Shown piece after piece: positions 7,881 to 16,395 of a DNA stretch of 64,000 nucleotides (positions are counted from its first letter, which is position 1; every line of letters starts with the position of its first letter). The notes below the pieces were generated by a model. That model searched no databases. It saw nothing but the letters and a program-made list of their open reading frames with translations, and was not told the origin of the DNA. Origin of the DNA: Actinopolymorpha pittospori (lineage in GTDB: Bacteria; Actinomycetota; Actinomycetes; Propionibacteriales; Actinopolymorphaceae); NCBI RefSeq assembly GCF_014873875.1, contig NZ_JADBEM010000001.1, positions 7,750,001-7,814,000 on the forward strand, given 5' to 3'. The position numbers and the translations under genes were made by a program.

Positions 7881-8401
7881 GCGGCGATGAGTCGCGCGCA
7901 GTCGGCCGGTGTGGAGGAGGTGGTGTCGACCTCGAGGTCGTACGTCACACCCTCGTGCACGATCCGCGCCTGCGACTCCGCCATGCCGACCACCCGGTCA
8001 CGGCGCGCGGCCTCGCGTGCGGCGGCGACGGCCGGATCACACCGCACGCCCACCCACAGCACCGGGAGACCACGCAGCACCTTGTACCAGCGTTCCTGGG
8101 AGGCCGGGCCACCCAGGAACACCTCGTCGATGACCACCCGGGCCCCGGCCCGCACCATGGCCGCGATGCCGGCGCTCCAGGCGGCGTCCAGCAGACTGAA
8201 CTCCGGTCCGGCGCTGACCTCGCCGTTCGGGCCGAACTCGATCCCGTCGGCGGAGTTCTGCAACGACAGCGGCATCGCCTCGACGAGCGTGTCGACTCCG
8301 AACGTCAGCCAGGCGCCCGGCAGCACCTCCTGCAGGCAGCGCGCGATCGAGGACTTCCCCGCGCTGGATCCGCCGTTCAACACGATCACCTCGACAGCCA
8401 T
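7868..8401 (-). CDS. Chloramphenicol 3-O-phosphotransferase-like protein
   Basis: A 177-aa P-loop kinase closely resembling Streptomyces venezuelae CPT (178 aa), which phosphorylates the C3 hydroxyl of chloramphenicol. With the ATG at 8401 the Walker A NGGSSAGKSS starts at Gly10 and the FGVD Asp is residue 37, the same positions as the P-loop and catalytic Asp of CPT. Further family matches are GPEFSLLDAAW, VVIDEVFLGG, LWVGVRCDPAVA and VTYDLEVDTT. The frame is open six codons upstream, but this start matches the family. No chloramphenicol biosynthesis genes are present, so the natural substrate could be another small hydroxyl compound. Single gene between convergent and co-directional neighbours. 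Confidence 0.85.
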   Translation of the reverse strand: MAVEVIVLNGGSSAGKSSIARCLQEVLPGAWLTFGVDTLVEAMPLSLQNSADGIEFGPNGEVSAGPEFSLLDAAWSAGIAAMVRAGARVVIDEVFLGGPASQERWYKVLRGLPVLWVGVRCDPAVAAAREAARRDRVVGMAESQARIVHEGVTYDLEVDTTSSTPADCARLIAARAH

Positions 8402-8455
8402 GCCCGGCATCGTAGGCATACGGGCGATCCGGACGTCTCCGCAGGGGCCTTCGGC

Positions 8456-8932
8456 TCAGCGCGTCGGGGCCGCGTCGCCGTCCAGGCGGTCGATGCGGAA
8501 CACCGCGCAGCGACCCGCCAGTGTCGCGAACTCCTCCGGCGTGCCGTCCTTCACCACACCGGCGCGCGCCATCATCGGCACACCGGTCGGAACCTCCACC
8601 GGAAAGGCCGCGAGCACCTTCCCGGCTTCCTCGACCGGCAGTTCCACGAACGCCACCCGCTCCCGCCTCCGACCGGTCGCGAGCGTGCCGTGACCAGCGG
8701 CCCGTACGTTCGCCACCCAGTCCGCACCCGGATAGCCACCGACGACGTAGCGGGCTCCCTCGAAGGTGAACGGGGTGACGGGCGTGGTGCGAGATCGGCC
8801 GCTTCGCCGGCCCGTCACGGTCAAGGTGTGCATCGCACCGAGGGAGAGGCCGAGCCGCTGCAACGCCACGATCACCTTGTTCATGGGTTTCAGCCAGCGC
8901 GGCAAAACGATCTTCGGCTGCTCGGCTGTCAT
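8456..8932 (-). CDS. F420-dependent (DDN-type) nitroreductase family protein
   Basis: A 158-aa member of the deazaflavin-dependent nitroreductase family, a split beta-barrel that binds F420 or flavin. Family features are the basic N-terminal helix (WLKPMNKVIVALQR), the TVTGRRSGRSRTTPVTPF cofactor-binding stretch, and VVGGYPGADWVANVRA. Members reduce nitro compounds, quinones or fatty-acid-derived substrates; the substrate here is not predictable. The frame is open for 30 more codons upstream; the ATG at 8932 starts where conservation is expected and removes overlap with the regulator gene. Located 54 bp upstream of the CPT-like gene on the same strand. Confidence 0.82.
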   Translation of the reverse strand: MTAEQPKIVLPRWLKPMNKVIVALQRLGLSLGAMHTLTVTGRRSGRSRTTPVTPFTFEGARYVVGGYPGADWVANVRAAGHGTLATGRRRERVAFVELPVEEAGKVLAAFPVEVPTGVPMMARAGVVKDGTPEEFATLAGRCAVFRIDRLDGDAAPTR

Positions 8933-8993
8933 CGGCCACCACCACCCGTCCGCGTTCCACCCGTATGAACGGCACCGTACAACGACAGAAGGC

Positions 8994-10070
8994 TCACCGG
9001 CGTGCGTCGCCGGTCGCGGCACGGAAGGCCCGCCGGTATGCCGACGGGGACGTCCGCATCTCCTTGGCGAAATGGTGGCGGTAGGTGACCGTGCTGGCGA
9101 AGCCGACCTTCGCCGCGATCTCCTCCACCGACGCGTTGCCGTTCTCCAGCAGCGGCAGGCTCGCCTGTATCCGTTGCGAGATCAGCCAGCGGATCGGGCT
9201 GGTACCGCTGGAGCGCGCGAAGTGCCGGAGGTAGCTGCGCCGTGACATGTGGGCCTGCGTGGCGAGGGATCCTACCGTGATCTCCTCGTCGAGGTGGGCC
9301 ATCGCCCAGGTCATGCTCGCCACGATCCGGTCGTCGTCCAGGTCGGCGGGTACCGGAGTCTCGATGTACTGCGCCTGACCGCCGTCTCGGTGAGGTGGCA
9401 CGACCAGCCGCCTCGCGACCGCGTTGGCGATGCTCGCTCCGAAGTCCTGCCGAACCAGGTGCAGGCACAGGTCCAGCCCGGCGGCGCTGCCCGCACTCGT
9501 GAGGACGTCGCCGTTGTCGACGTACAGCACGTCGGCGTCCACACGGACCGCGGGGAATCGTTGGCGCAACAGCGACGCGTACCGCCAGTGCGTGGTCGCC
9601 CGCTGGTCGTCGAGCAGGCCCGCGGCGGCAAGGGCGAAGGCACCGGAGCAGATGGACACCACCCGGGCGCCGCGGCTGTGGGCGGCGCGCAAGGCCGCGA
9701 CGAGTTCGGCGGAACAGTCGGCGTGGACGTCGCTGACTCCCGGAACGATCACCGTCTCGGCGTCGGCCAGCGCCTCCAGGCCGAACGGAGTCGTCATCGA
9801 CGCCCCGCCGACGAGCCGAATCGGGCCGCCACCCTCCACGCAGACGCGCAGGTCGTACCACTCCACGTCGAACTCCGGCCGCGGCAATCCGAAGACCTCG
9901 GTGACGATCCCCGTCTCGAACGCGGACATGCCGTCGTAGGCGACCACCGCGACGCGGTGTCCACCCGTCGTGACTCGGCCCTCCGACGTGATCCGGCCCT
10001 CCGACGTGATCCCGGCGGTTCCCGGCACGGACGGTGAGGCCACGGCGATCGGCGCTGTGGGGTGCGGCAT
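8994..10070 (-). CDS. GlxA-family transcriptional regulator (DJ-1/PfpI + AraC HTH)
   Basis: A 358-aa regulator. Residues 38-215 form a class I glutamine amidotransferase-like (DJ-1/PfpI) sensor with the conserved Cys in VSICSGAFALA followed by TTHW; residues 250-345 are an AraC/XylS double helix-turn-helix (VGSLATQAHMSRRSYLRHF, VEEIAAKVGFASTVTYRHHF). Members act as activators of neighbouring catabolic or stress genes. The N-terminal 35 residues contain a duplicated ITSEGR segment produced by an 18-bp repeat. It is divergent from the rhodanese gene across a 70-bp gap, so it could control it. Confidence 0.88.
   Translation of the reverse strand: MPHPTAPIAVASPSVPGTAGITSEGRITSEGRVTTGGHRVAVVAYDGMSAFETGIVTEVFGLPRPEFDVEWYDLRVCVEGGGPIRLVGGASMTTPFGLEALADAETVIVPGVSDVHADCSAELVAALRAAHSRGARVVSICSGAFALAAAGLLDDQRATTHWRYASLLRQRFPAVRVDADVLYVDNGDVLTSAGSAAGLDLCLHLVRQDFGASIANAVARRLVVPPHRDGGQAQYIETPVPADLDDDRIVASMTWAMAHLDEEITVGSLATQAHMSRRSYLRHFARSSGTSPIRWLISQRIQASLPLLENGNASVEEIAAKVGFASTVTYRHHFAKEMRTSPSAYRRAFRAATGDARR
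9976..10011. repeat. 18-bp tandem duplication in the GlxA N-terminus
   Basis: CGGCCCTCCGACGTGATC occurs twice in direct succession (9976-9993, 9994-10011), giving the repeated ITSEGR hexapeptide of the regulator's non-conserved leader. A degenerate third copy adjoins. Confidence 0.8.
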
Positions 10071-10140
10071 GGCGTGATGTTAGCGGAGCGCGGCATTAGC
10101 GCCACTGTCCCGGACGGCCACCCCGGCGCAGGATCGACCC

Positions 10141-10698
10141 ATGACCGCATCTTCGACACCGGCCGGACTCGTCACGGCCGGATCCGAAACCTCCCCCACA
10201 GCCAGCGCTCCGCCCACGGCTGCTGTGCACGCCCCGCTCGCGAGCGCCGTCCTGTCCACGCCACCCGCACCGCCCAGCGCCGCGCTCACCCACTTCGCGG
10301 GCAGACTCGCGTTCGAAGCCGACGTGAGCGACGTGCACGCCGACCTCGAGGCCGGTCTCGGGGGCTTCGTCCTCGTCGACTCCCGCTCGACGGAGTCATG
10401 GGAGCAGGGCCACATCCCCCACGCGCTCCACCTGCCGACGTCCAGGATCGAGGCCGAGGCCGCCGCGCTGGTTCCGCGGGGCCGCGTCGTGGTGACGTAC
10501 TGCTGGGGCCCCGGCTGCAACGGCGCCACCCGGGCCGCGCTCGCCTTCGCTCGGCTCGGGTACCAGGTCAAGGAGATGATCGGCGGGTACGAGTACTGGG
10601 TCCGCGAAGGGTTCGGCGTCGAGACGGCGACCGGACGCTCGGCGAGGCCGGCCGATCCACTCACCGCACCCGTCGGCGCTGTCGCGTGCGGCTGCTGA
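10141..10698 (+). CDS. Rhodanese-like domain protein
   Basis: A 185-aa cytoplasmic sulfurtransferase-like protein. The N-terminal 60 residues are Ala/Pro/Thr-rich with no clear domain. The rhodanese domain (about 65-165) contains VLVDSRSTESWEQGHIPHALHLP and the active-site loop VTYCWGPGCNGATRAA, which carries two Cys residues instead of the single one usual in this loop. It ends in a Cys-containing tail (AVACGC). Its ATG lies 70 bp from the divergent GlxA gene; the MerR regulator follows 115 bp downstream, so expression under either regulator is possible. Substrate unknown. Confidence 0.82.
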   Translation: MTASSTPAGLVTAGSETSPTASAPPTAAVHAPLASAVLSTPPAPPSAALTHFAGRLAFEADVSDVHADLEAGLGGFVLVDSRSTESWEQGHIPHALHLPTSRIEAEAAALVPRGRVVVTYCWGPGCNGATRAALAFARLGYQVKEMIGGYEYWVREGFGVETATGRSARPADPLTAPVGAVACGC

Positions 10699-10775
10699 GG
10701 CCCGCGACGAGCCCCCAACCAAGATCCAGAGATCGTACGAATCGGCGGAAAATGGGACGCTCAGGACGAAAGTCC

Positions 10776-10806
10776 TTGACCATGACCACCCTGGCGGTGC
10801 CATCCT
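10776..10806 (+). promoter_or_regulatory. MerR-type promoter with 19-bp spacer
   Basis: TTGACC (10776-10781) and CATCCT (10801-10806) are separated by 19 bp, the over-long spacing typical of promoters that MerR proteins activate by DNA distortion. A partial dyad (ATGACCACC / GGTGCCAT) occupies the spacer. The downstream merR GTG begins 7 bases after the -10 box, so the message would be leaderless. Confidence 0.55.
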
Positions 10807-10813
10807 CGGATCC

Positions 10814-11173
10814 GTGAACTCGTACTCCTCTGGCCAGGCCGCGGACAAGACCGGCTTCAGCATCGACACCCTCCGCTACTACGAGCGGATCGGGCTGCTC
10901 GATCCAGTTGGCCGCAGCGCGTCTGGTCAGCGCCGTTTCAACGACGACGACCTCAACTGGCTCCACCTCCTGCGCTGCCTGCGTGACACGGAGATGCCGC
11001 TCACGGACATGCTGAGGTTCGCCGAACTGTGTCGGCGCGGCGAGGAGAGCATTCCCGATCGGATCTCCTTGCTGGAAGTACACCACGAACGGGTCGGGCG
11101 GCAGATCGAACGGCTGCGGGAGCGGTGGTCGGAAATCCAGCAGGAGATAGGTTCCTACCGGTCCCGGCTGTAA
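10814..11173 (+). CDS. MerR-family transcriptional regulator
   Basis: A 119-aa regulator with an N-terminal winged-helix DNA-binding domain (TGFSIDTLRYYERIGLLDP) and a short dimerisation helix (LLEVHHERVGRQIERLRERW). It belongs to the short AdhR/SoxR-like group responding to aldehydes or electrophiles, but it lacks the Cys clusters of metal or Fe-S sensors; the single Cys pair in LLRCLRD and ELCRRG could be redox-active. The GTG start is 7 bases downstream of a -10-like box in a promoter with a 19-bp spacer, which suggests autoregulation. Likely targets are itself and nearby genes. Confidence 0.85.
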   Translation: MNSYSSGQAADKTGFSIDTLRYYERIGLLDPVGRSASGQRRFNDDDLNWLHLLRCLRDTEMPLTDMLRFAELCRRGEESIPDRISLLEVHHERVGRQIERLRERWSEIQQEIGSYRSRL

Positions 11174-11335
11174 GGTGGGCCCTTCTCAGCGGCTCTCTCG
11201 TCGGCACGCATGCCACACGGCCGACCGGGAGTCGATCGTCTGACCGGCAAGGACAGGTTGACAGCTGCCAGCCTGATGGCGCCTTCCGTTGTTGGTTCTG
11301 GTGTTCCGCGCCTCGTCACTGCCGAGTGGGGTCTC

Positions 11336-11432
11336 GTTCCTGACCAGGAACTGTTCTGAATATTCTTGGCTGGGTGGCTCGGATCGCCTTGTTTACAAGG
11401 TTGTTGTCGGTGGTCGGGTCTAGGGTTTGGTC
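11336..11432 (+). promoter_or_regulatory. Palindromes and -10 box upstream of the 13E12 gene
   Basis: Two palindromes, GTTCCT-GACC-AGGAAC (11336-11351) and the perfect CCTTGT-TT-ACAAGG (11387-11400), precede a -10-like TAGGGT (11421-11426) that ends six bases before the ATG at 11433. This suggests a repressible leaderless promoter. The rest of the 259-bp gap after merR shows nothing recognisable. Confidence 0.4.
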
Positions 11433-12873
11433 ATGGACACCGACACCACCTCCACCCATCCGCTTCGTGCGGTGGTCGATGGTGTCCGCGACTGTCTCGA
11501 CGAGGTGGCGTCGTGTCCCGTGTGGTCGCTCCCGGATGCCGAGTTGGGCCCGATACTCGCCGCGCTCACAAAGGAGCGGGCGCGTCTGGACGCCCTGATC
11601 CTGGATCTCGTGCGACAGGCCGATGTGAACGCGGTCCACACCGGCACGGGTGCGGCGAGCTCGGCGGTGTGGGTCCGGCAGCAGACCCGGATGAGCCGGT
11701 CCGAAGCCGGTGGCGCGGTGAAGCTGGCCAAAGCCCTCGACACCACCCTGCACACCACGAAGAAGGCACTGGCTGAGGGAAGAGTCTCGCTACGGCACGC
11801 GCAGGAGATCCACCTCGCCATGGGGAAACTCCCCGCCGACATCGACCGAGATCAAGGCCCAGGGCGAGGCCGCCCTCGTCGACCAGGCACAGACCTTCGA
11901 CCCCCAAGAGCTGCGAGCGTTGGGGGAACGGTTGTACCAGGTGGTGGCCCCTGACGACGCCGACCGGCGGATCGGTGAACAACTCGCACGGGAAGAAAAG
12001 AAGGCCGCGGCGAGCAGGACCGTCTACTTCGGCACCGCAGCGCCGGGCATCGGCACCGTCACCATGCGGTTCGAACGCGCGTACATGACCCAACTCCACG
12101 GCATGCTCGACGCCCTCGCCAAACCCCGCCCCGGACCCCACGGCAGGGACACCCGCCCCTACGACCGGCGCCTGGCCGACGCCGCCATCGAATGGATCGG
12201 GCTCGCCCAAGCCGCCGGCAACGCACCCACCCGGGGTGGGACGAGGCCGCGCCTCACCGCGACGATCCCCTTCCAATACCTGCGTGACCTGCACGGGCAC
12301 GGCGTCATCCACACCACCCTCCAAGCCACCGCAACCCTCAACCCCACCAGCCCCGAGACCAGATGTGGGGACAGCGCGGGCGGCTGCGGCGAGCACGACT
12401 CCGGGTGCGGAGAGCACGCGGTCGGCTGCGAGGGCTGCGTCACCGGGTGCGGGGACGCAGAAGACGGTGACGGTCCGAAGGTCGGGACGTTCGGGAAGGT
12501 CCCGGGCGGGATCGCGGTCTCCGCGCGGTGGCTGCGCATGCTGGCCTGCGACGCCGAGATCCTCCCCGCCCATCACATCGTTCACTGGGCAGACGGAGGG
12601 CCCACCGATGTGAGAAACGGGGTACTTCTCTGCCCCACCCACCACGAAATGATCCACCACGACAACTGGCAGGTCAGGATGAGCACCCACGGCCACCCGA
12701 ATACATCCCACCCCCATGGACCGACCCCACACAACACCCCCTCCGCCGCTAGACCGCACAGTCCCGGAGGGCCGCCCTGCTGCCGTGGTGAGCGCGGGCG
12801 CGCAACCACCTGCCCTGCCCTGCCACGCACAGCGGCCGACCGAGCCCTGCCGCCGCGCGCACGCACGGCATGA
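11433..12873 (+). pseudogene. 13E12/DUF222 HNH endonuclease-like gene, frameshifted and internally deleted
   Basis: The 5' part encodes a DUF222 domain in one frame; the 3' part encodes the rest of DUF222 and an HNH motif (HHIVHWADGGPTDVRNGVLL, then CPTHHEMIHHDNW) in another. Frames switch at 11847: after LPADID the other frame continues EIKAQGEAALVDQ, so one base was gained or two lost. A second lesion is in-frame: ACDAEILPA runs straight into HHIVHWADGG, omitting the roughly 45 residues that in intact relatives carry the first zinc-knuckle (CxxPGC). A Cys-rich insert (GCGEHDSGCGEHAVGCEGC) lies between the domains. The stop overlaps the murD upstream region. Probably a decaying member of this mobile-like actinobacterial family; the frameshift alone could be a sequencing error. 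Confidence 0.8.
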
Positions 12874-12881
12874 TGGTGGGT

Positions 12882-14240
12882 ATGCGTACCGACGTTCCGG
12901 ACCTTCACGGTGCCCGGGTCACGGTCATGGGCCTCGGGCTCTTCGGAGCGGGTGTCGGGGTCACGAAGTTCCTCTGCCGGGCGGGTGCGCACGTCACGGT
13001 CACCGACCTGAACGACGCCGAGCGGCTTCGGGAGTCCGTGTCGGAGCTTTCCGGCTGGCCGGTGGAGTTTCAGCTCGGTCAGCATCGTGAGGAGGACTTC
13101 CAGTCCGCCGACCTCGTGGTGGTGAGCCCGGCGGTGCCCGAGGACTCCCCGTGGCTTGACTTCGCTCGCGAACTCGACACGGAGATGAACCTCTTCGCCA
13201 AGCTCTGTCCAGCTCGGACTGTCTACGGCATCACCGGCTCCAACGGCAAGACCACCACGACCACGCTCGTCGGGGAGATTCTGCGGCGAGGACCTCGGCG
13301 GGTGTGGGTCGGTGGCAACCTCGGCGTATCTCTGCTGGAGGTGATCGACGAGATCAGCCCCGACGACATCGTCGTTCTCGAACTCTCGAGCTTCCAACTG
13401 CAACACCTGGACTCCATCGGGTGGAGCCCTCAGGTGTCGGTCGTGCTGAACATCACCCCGAACCACCTCGACCGCCATGGTTCGGCCGAACGCTACGTCG
13501 AGGCGAAGCGGGCCATCGTGCGTCACCAGGGCGAGCACGACCTGCGGATCCTGAACGCCGACGACCCGACCGTCCGCACGTTCGCCGGCGCCCGGACGCG
13601 GTGGTTCGGCCACGACGCACTACGGGAGGGTACGAGGGTTCTTCCGGAGCGGCTCGAGCACGGCGGACGGGTCCTGGACGTACGTGGACGACGCCTGCCC
13701 GGAGTGTTCAACCTGCACAACATGGCCGCGGCCACTGCGGCCGTCGCGGAGGCGTTTCCCGGCTGGACGAAGGCGGCCGAGGACGTCCTCGTCTCCTTCG
13801 CCGGCGTCGAGCACCGACTGGAGTTGGTCGCCGAGTCAGGGGGTGTGGCGTACTACGACGACTCGATCGCGACAACGCCCGAACGCACGCTCGCGGCCCT
13901 CGACACGTTGAGTGGCCCGATCGTGCTGCTGCTCGGAGGTTACGACAAGGGACTGTCGTTCGCCGAGCTTGGCGCGAAGGTGCGGGAGCGGTGCCGGGAG
14001 GTCGTGCTGTTCGGACAGACGGCAGACGCCCTGGAGGAGGCGATCCGTCCCGGTGGTGCGGGAGGGGCTGACGCGAGCGTACGCCGGGCGACGTCCTTCG
14101 AGGAGGCCGTCGCGATGGCCCGTACGGCGGCCCGTCCGGGCGACAACGTGCTGCTCTCCCCCGCCTGCGCGAGCTACGGGATGTTCCGGAACTTCACCGA
14201 GCGTGGTCGACGGTTCAAAGAACTCGTGCGCGCGGCCTGA
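12882..14240 (+). CDS. murD: UDP-N-acetylmuramoyl-L-alanine--D-glutamate ligase
   Basis: Mur ligase (452 aa) that adds glutamate to UDP-MurNAc-L-Ala in the cytoplasmic stage of peptidoglycan synthesis. Domain 1 is a Rossmann-like UDP-binding fold (VTVMGLGLFGAGVGV); domain 2 has the ATP loop YGITGSNGKTTTTT and the conserved FAGVEHRLE; domain 3 contains LLLGGYDKGLSF and the C-terminal SPACASYGMFRNFTERG. The ATG at 12882 is chosen over two in-frame ATGs 9-12 bp upstream because the product then begins MRTDVPDL, and CATGAT lies seven bases before it (possible leaderless start). The gene is not next to other murein or division genes, unlike the standard dcw murD, so it may be a second or specialised copy. 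Confidence 0.85.
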   Translation: MRTDVPDLHGARVTVMGLGLFGAGVGVTKFLCRAGAHVTVTDLNDAERLRESVSELSGWPVEFQLGQHREEDFQSADLVVVSPAVPEDSPWLDFARELDTEMNLFAKLCPARTVYGITGSNGKTTTTTLVGEILRRGPRRVWVGGNLGVSLLEVIDEISPDDIVVLELSSFQLQHLDSIGWSPQVSVVLNITPNHLDRHGSAERYVEAKRAIVRHQGEHDLRILNADDPTVRTFAGARTRWFGHDALREGTRVLPERLEHGGRVLDVRGRRLPGVFNLHNMAAATAAVAEAFPGWTKAAEDVLVSFAGVEHRLELVAESGGVAYYDDSIATTPERTLAALDTLSGPIVLLLGGYDKGLSFAELGAKVRERCREVVLFGQTADALEEAIRPGGAGGADASVRRATSFEEAVAMARTAARPGDNVLLSPACASYGMFRNFTERGRRFKELVRAA

Positions 14241-14289
14241 ACGACTCCCGCTGCCGCGACTCCAGCACGCCGGCATTACCGTGTGCCCG

Positions 14290-15009
14290 GTGTCTGCCAC
14301 TACCGCACCAGCCCCACGCATCCGTGCCCTCGTCTTCGACTTCGACGGCCTCATCATCGACACCGAGACACCGGAGTACCAAGCCTGGCAGGAGATCTTC
14401 ACCGCGCACGGAACGACGTTGCCCCTGCAGACCTGGGTCCGCTGCATCGGAACGGCGGACCACGGCTGGGATCCGTACGCCGCACTGGAGGCCGGCTCCG
14501 GCCACCAGGTCGATCGCGCGGCGGTGCGAGCCGAACGCCGAGCGCGCATTCAGACGCTCATGCGGGAGCAGCCGGTCCGGCCCGGTGTCGAGAACGTCCT
14601 GCGTCAGGCCCAGCAACTCGGCCTACGGATCGGGCTCGCGTCGAGCTCCAACCTGGAGTGGGTGAGTGGACACCTGCGCGACTACGGGTTGCTGCAGCAC
14701 TTCGACGTCCTGCGCACCTCCGACGACGTCGCACGCACCAAGCCCGATCCGGCCCTGTACCGACTGGCCGTGGAGGCGCTCGGCGTACGGCCGGACGAGG
14801 CGATCGCGTTCGAGGACTCGCCGAACGGTCTGGCCGCGGCGAAGGCTGCCGGTCTGTTCCGCGTCGCCGTACCGAATCCGATGACTCGTCAACTCAACCT
14901 TGACGATGCGGACGTCGTGTTGCCGTCCATCGACGCGATGCCCCTGCAGAAGTTGCTGGCGCTCGCCGGCGACCGGCTCGGTCGGGTCGGCTCTACTGAA
15001 GCCTCCTGA
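14290..15009 (+). CDS. HAD-superfamily phosphatase/mutase (subfamily IA)
   Basis: A 239-aa haloacid dehalogenase-like hydrolase of the beta-phosphoglucomutase/phosphoglycolate phosphatase type. Motif I is VFDFDGLIIDTE (nucleophile Asp first), motif II is LASSSN, the Lys is in TKPDP, and motif III is FEDSPNGLAAAK. The alpha-helical cap lies at about 15-85. Predicted to dephosphorylate or isomerise a sugar phosphate. The frame is open far upstream over murD, but the product begins near the GTG at 14290, seven bases after TACCGT (possible -10; leaderless); a GTG at 14281 is an alternative. It follows murD by 49 bp and could be transcribed with it. Confidence 0.83.
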   Translation: MSATTAPAPRIRALVFDFDGLIIDTETPEYQAWQEIFTAHGTTLPLQTWVRCIGTADHGWDPYAALEAGSGHQVDRAAVRAERRARIQTLMREQPVRPGVENVLRQAQQLGLRIGLASSSNLEWVSGHLRDYGLLQHFDVLRTSDDVARTKPDPALYRLAVEALGVRPDEAIAFEDSPNGLAAAKAAGLFRVAVPNPMTRQLNLDDADVVLPSIDAMPLQKLLALAGDRLGRVGSTEAS

Positions 15010-15072
15010 ACCCGTGCTCCGTTCAAGCCAAGCTCCCCTGAGCCCCGAGGGTCCTTGACGCCAAGCTCCCGC

Positions 15073-16384
15073 CTAGCGGCGGCCGCGGAAGGTGCGACGC
15101 AGGTCCTCGACCCACTGGTCGGGAATCTCCCAGGGGATGAAGTGACCGCCCCGGTCGTGCACGGTGAGGTTGACGTGGTTGTACCAGCCGGCGCGGTCGC
15201 CGTCGAGGAAGCTCTGGACGCGCTGGTCGGTGGTCACGCCGGGTGGGTTCTCGTAACCGACGAAGGTGATTCCGGTCGGCGCCTCGACGACCGGCTGTCG
15301 GTCGTGGGACGGCGTCCACGGGTAGCGGTTGTTGTTGGCGTAGGTGCGGATCGAGGTGCCGATCGCGTTGTTCACCCAGAAGATCATGGCGTGGGTGAGC
15401 AGGTCGTCCCTGCTGAACACGCGCTCGATGTCCCCACCGTTGTCGCTCCAGCTCACCCAGCGTTGGAGGATCCAGGCGAGCATCCCGGCGGGTGAGTCGG
15501 ACAGTCCGTAGGCGAGGGTGCTCGAGTCCAGCACGTGTGCTGCGAGGTGGACGGCGAACTTCCTGTCCAGGGCTACGACCTGGGCGTGGACGTCGGCGGG
15601 GAGGCCCTCGGGGATCGGACGGCCGCCACTGAAGTCCCAGCCGCGGTCGCCGTTGAACAAGGAGAGTTTCAGGCCGGAGCCGATGTGGATGGCATACAGT
15701 TCGTCGGCGTACTTGTGACCCAGTTGGCCGGTGACCAGCGCGCCGACGTCGCAGCCGGCGGCGGCGTACTTCGCGTGTCCGAGCGTCCGCGTCATCAGGG
15801 CGTGCCAGAGGTCGGCGACCTTCCAGAAGTTCATGTCCGGGTTGTTCGGCAACGGGGTGGAGAAACCGAACCCCGGGAACGACGGGACGATCACGTCGAA
15901 GGCTTCCTCGGGATCAGCGCCGTAGGCGCCCGGGTCGGCGGAGGGGGTCGACCACCTTGGCCCAGTGCCAGAACGTCCACGGCCACCCGTGGGTGAGGAT
16001 CAACGGCGTCGGGTTCGGGCCGACTCCGGCCCTGCGCATGAAGTGCACGGGCACGCCGTCGACCTCGACGCGGTAGTGCTCATAGGCGTTGATCGCCGCC
16101 TCTGCCGCGCGCCAGTCGTAGTCGGTACGCCAGTAGTCGACGAGCTCGGCCAGGTAGTCGCGGTTGACGCCGTAGTGCCAGTCCTCGTTGCCCGCGTCGA
16201 CCGGGAAGCGGGTCAGCTCCAGGCGTCGCCGCAGGTCGGTGAGGACGTCGTCGGCGACGTGGATCGGCGTCGGTTCCAGCGGGAACGGCCGAGCGGATGC
16301 ACCGCCCCGTGACGGGAGCCCAGCTTGGGGCTTGCTTCCTGGTGTCTCGGTCACACTCGTGTCTCCTGCATCACCGTGTGTCAT
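15073..16384 (-). pseudogene. Epoxide hydrolase, single frameshift
   Basis: The N-terminal half (from ATG 16384; EHN domain, then LILTHGWPWTFWHWAKVVDPL) and the C-terminal half (VIVPSFPGFGF, nucleophile GCDVGA, catalytic RGGHFIPWEIPD) lie in different frames. In the gene sense, the frame breaks at CTCCGCCGAC (15934-15943): ignoring one C gives the continuous reading VDPLRDPGAYGADPEEAFD, which is what the family shows here. Upstream frame ends in a stop at about 15914. All catalytic residues survive, so the lesion is recent or a sequencing/assembly error. The gene follows the acetyltransferase on the same strand by 11 bp and is a paralogue of the intact epoxide hydrolase at the left edge. Confidence 0.78.
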
Positions 16385-16395
16385 CGGCGAGCGGC

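Noticed and set aside
5521..11173. A single antibiotic-resistance island
   Set aside because: The resistance-like genes lie on both strands, each between unrelated genes, with no mobile element or biosynthetic genes and no base-composition change.
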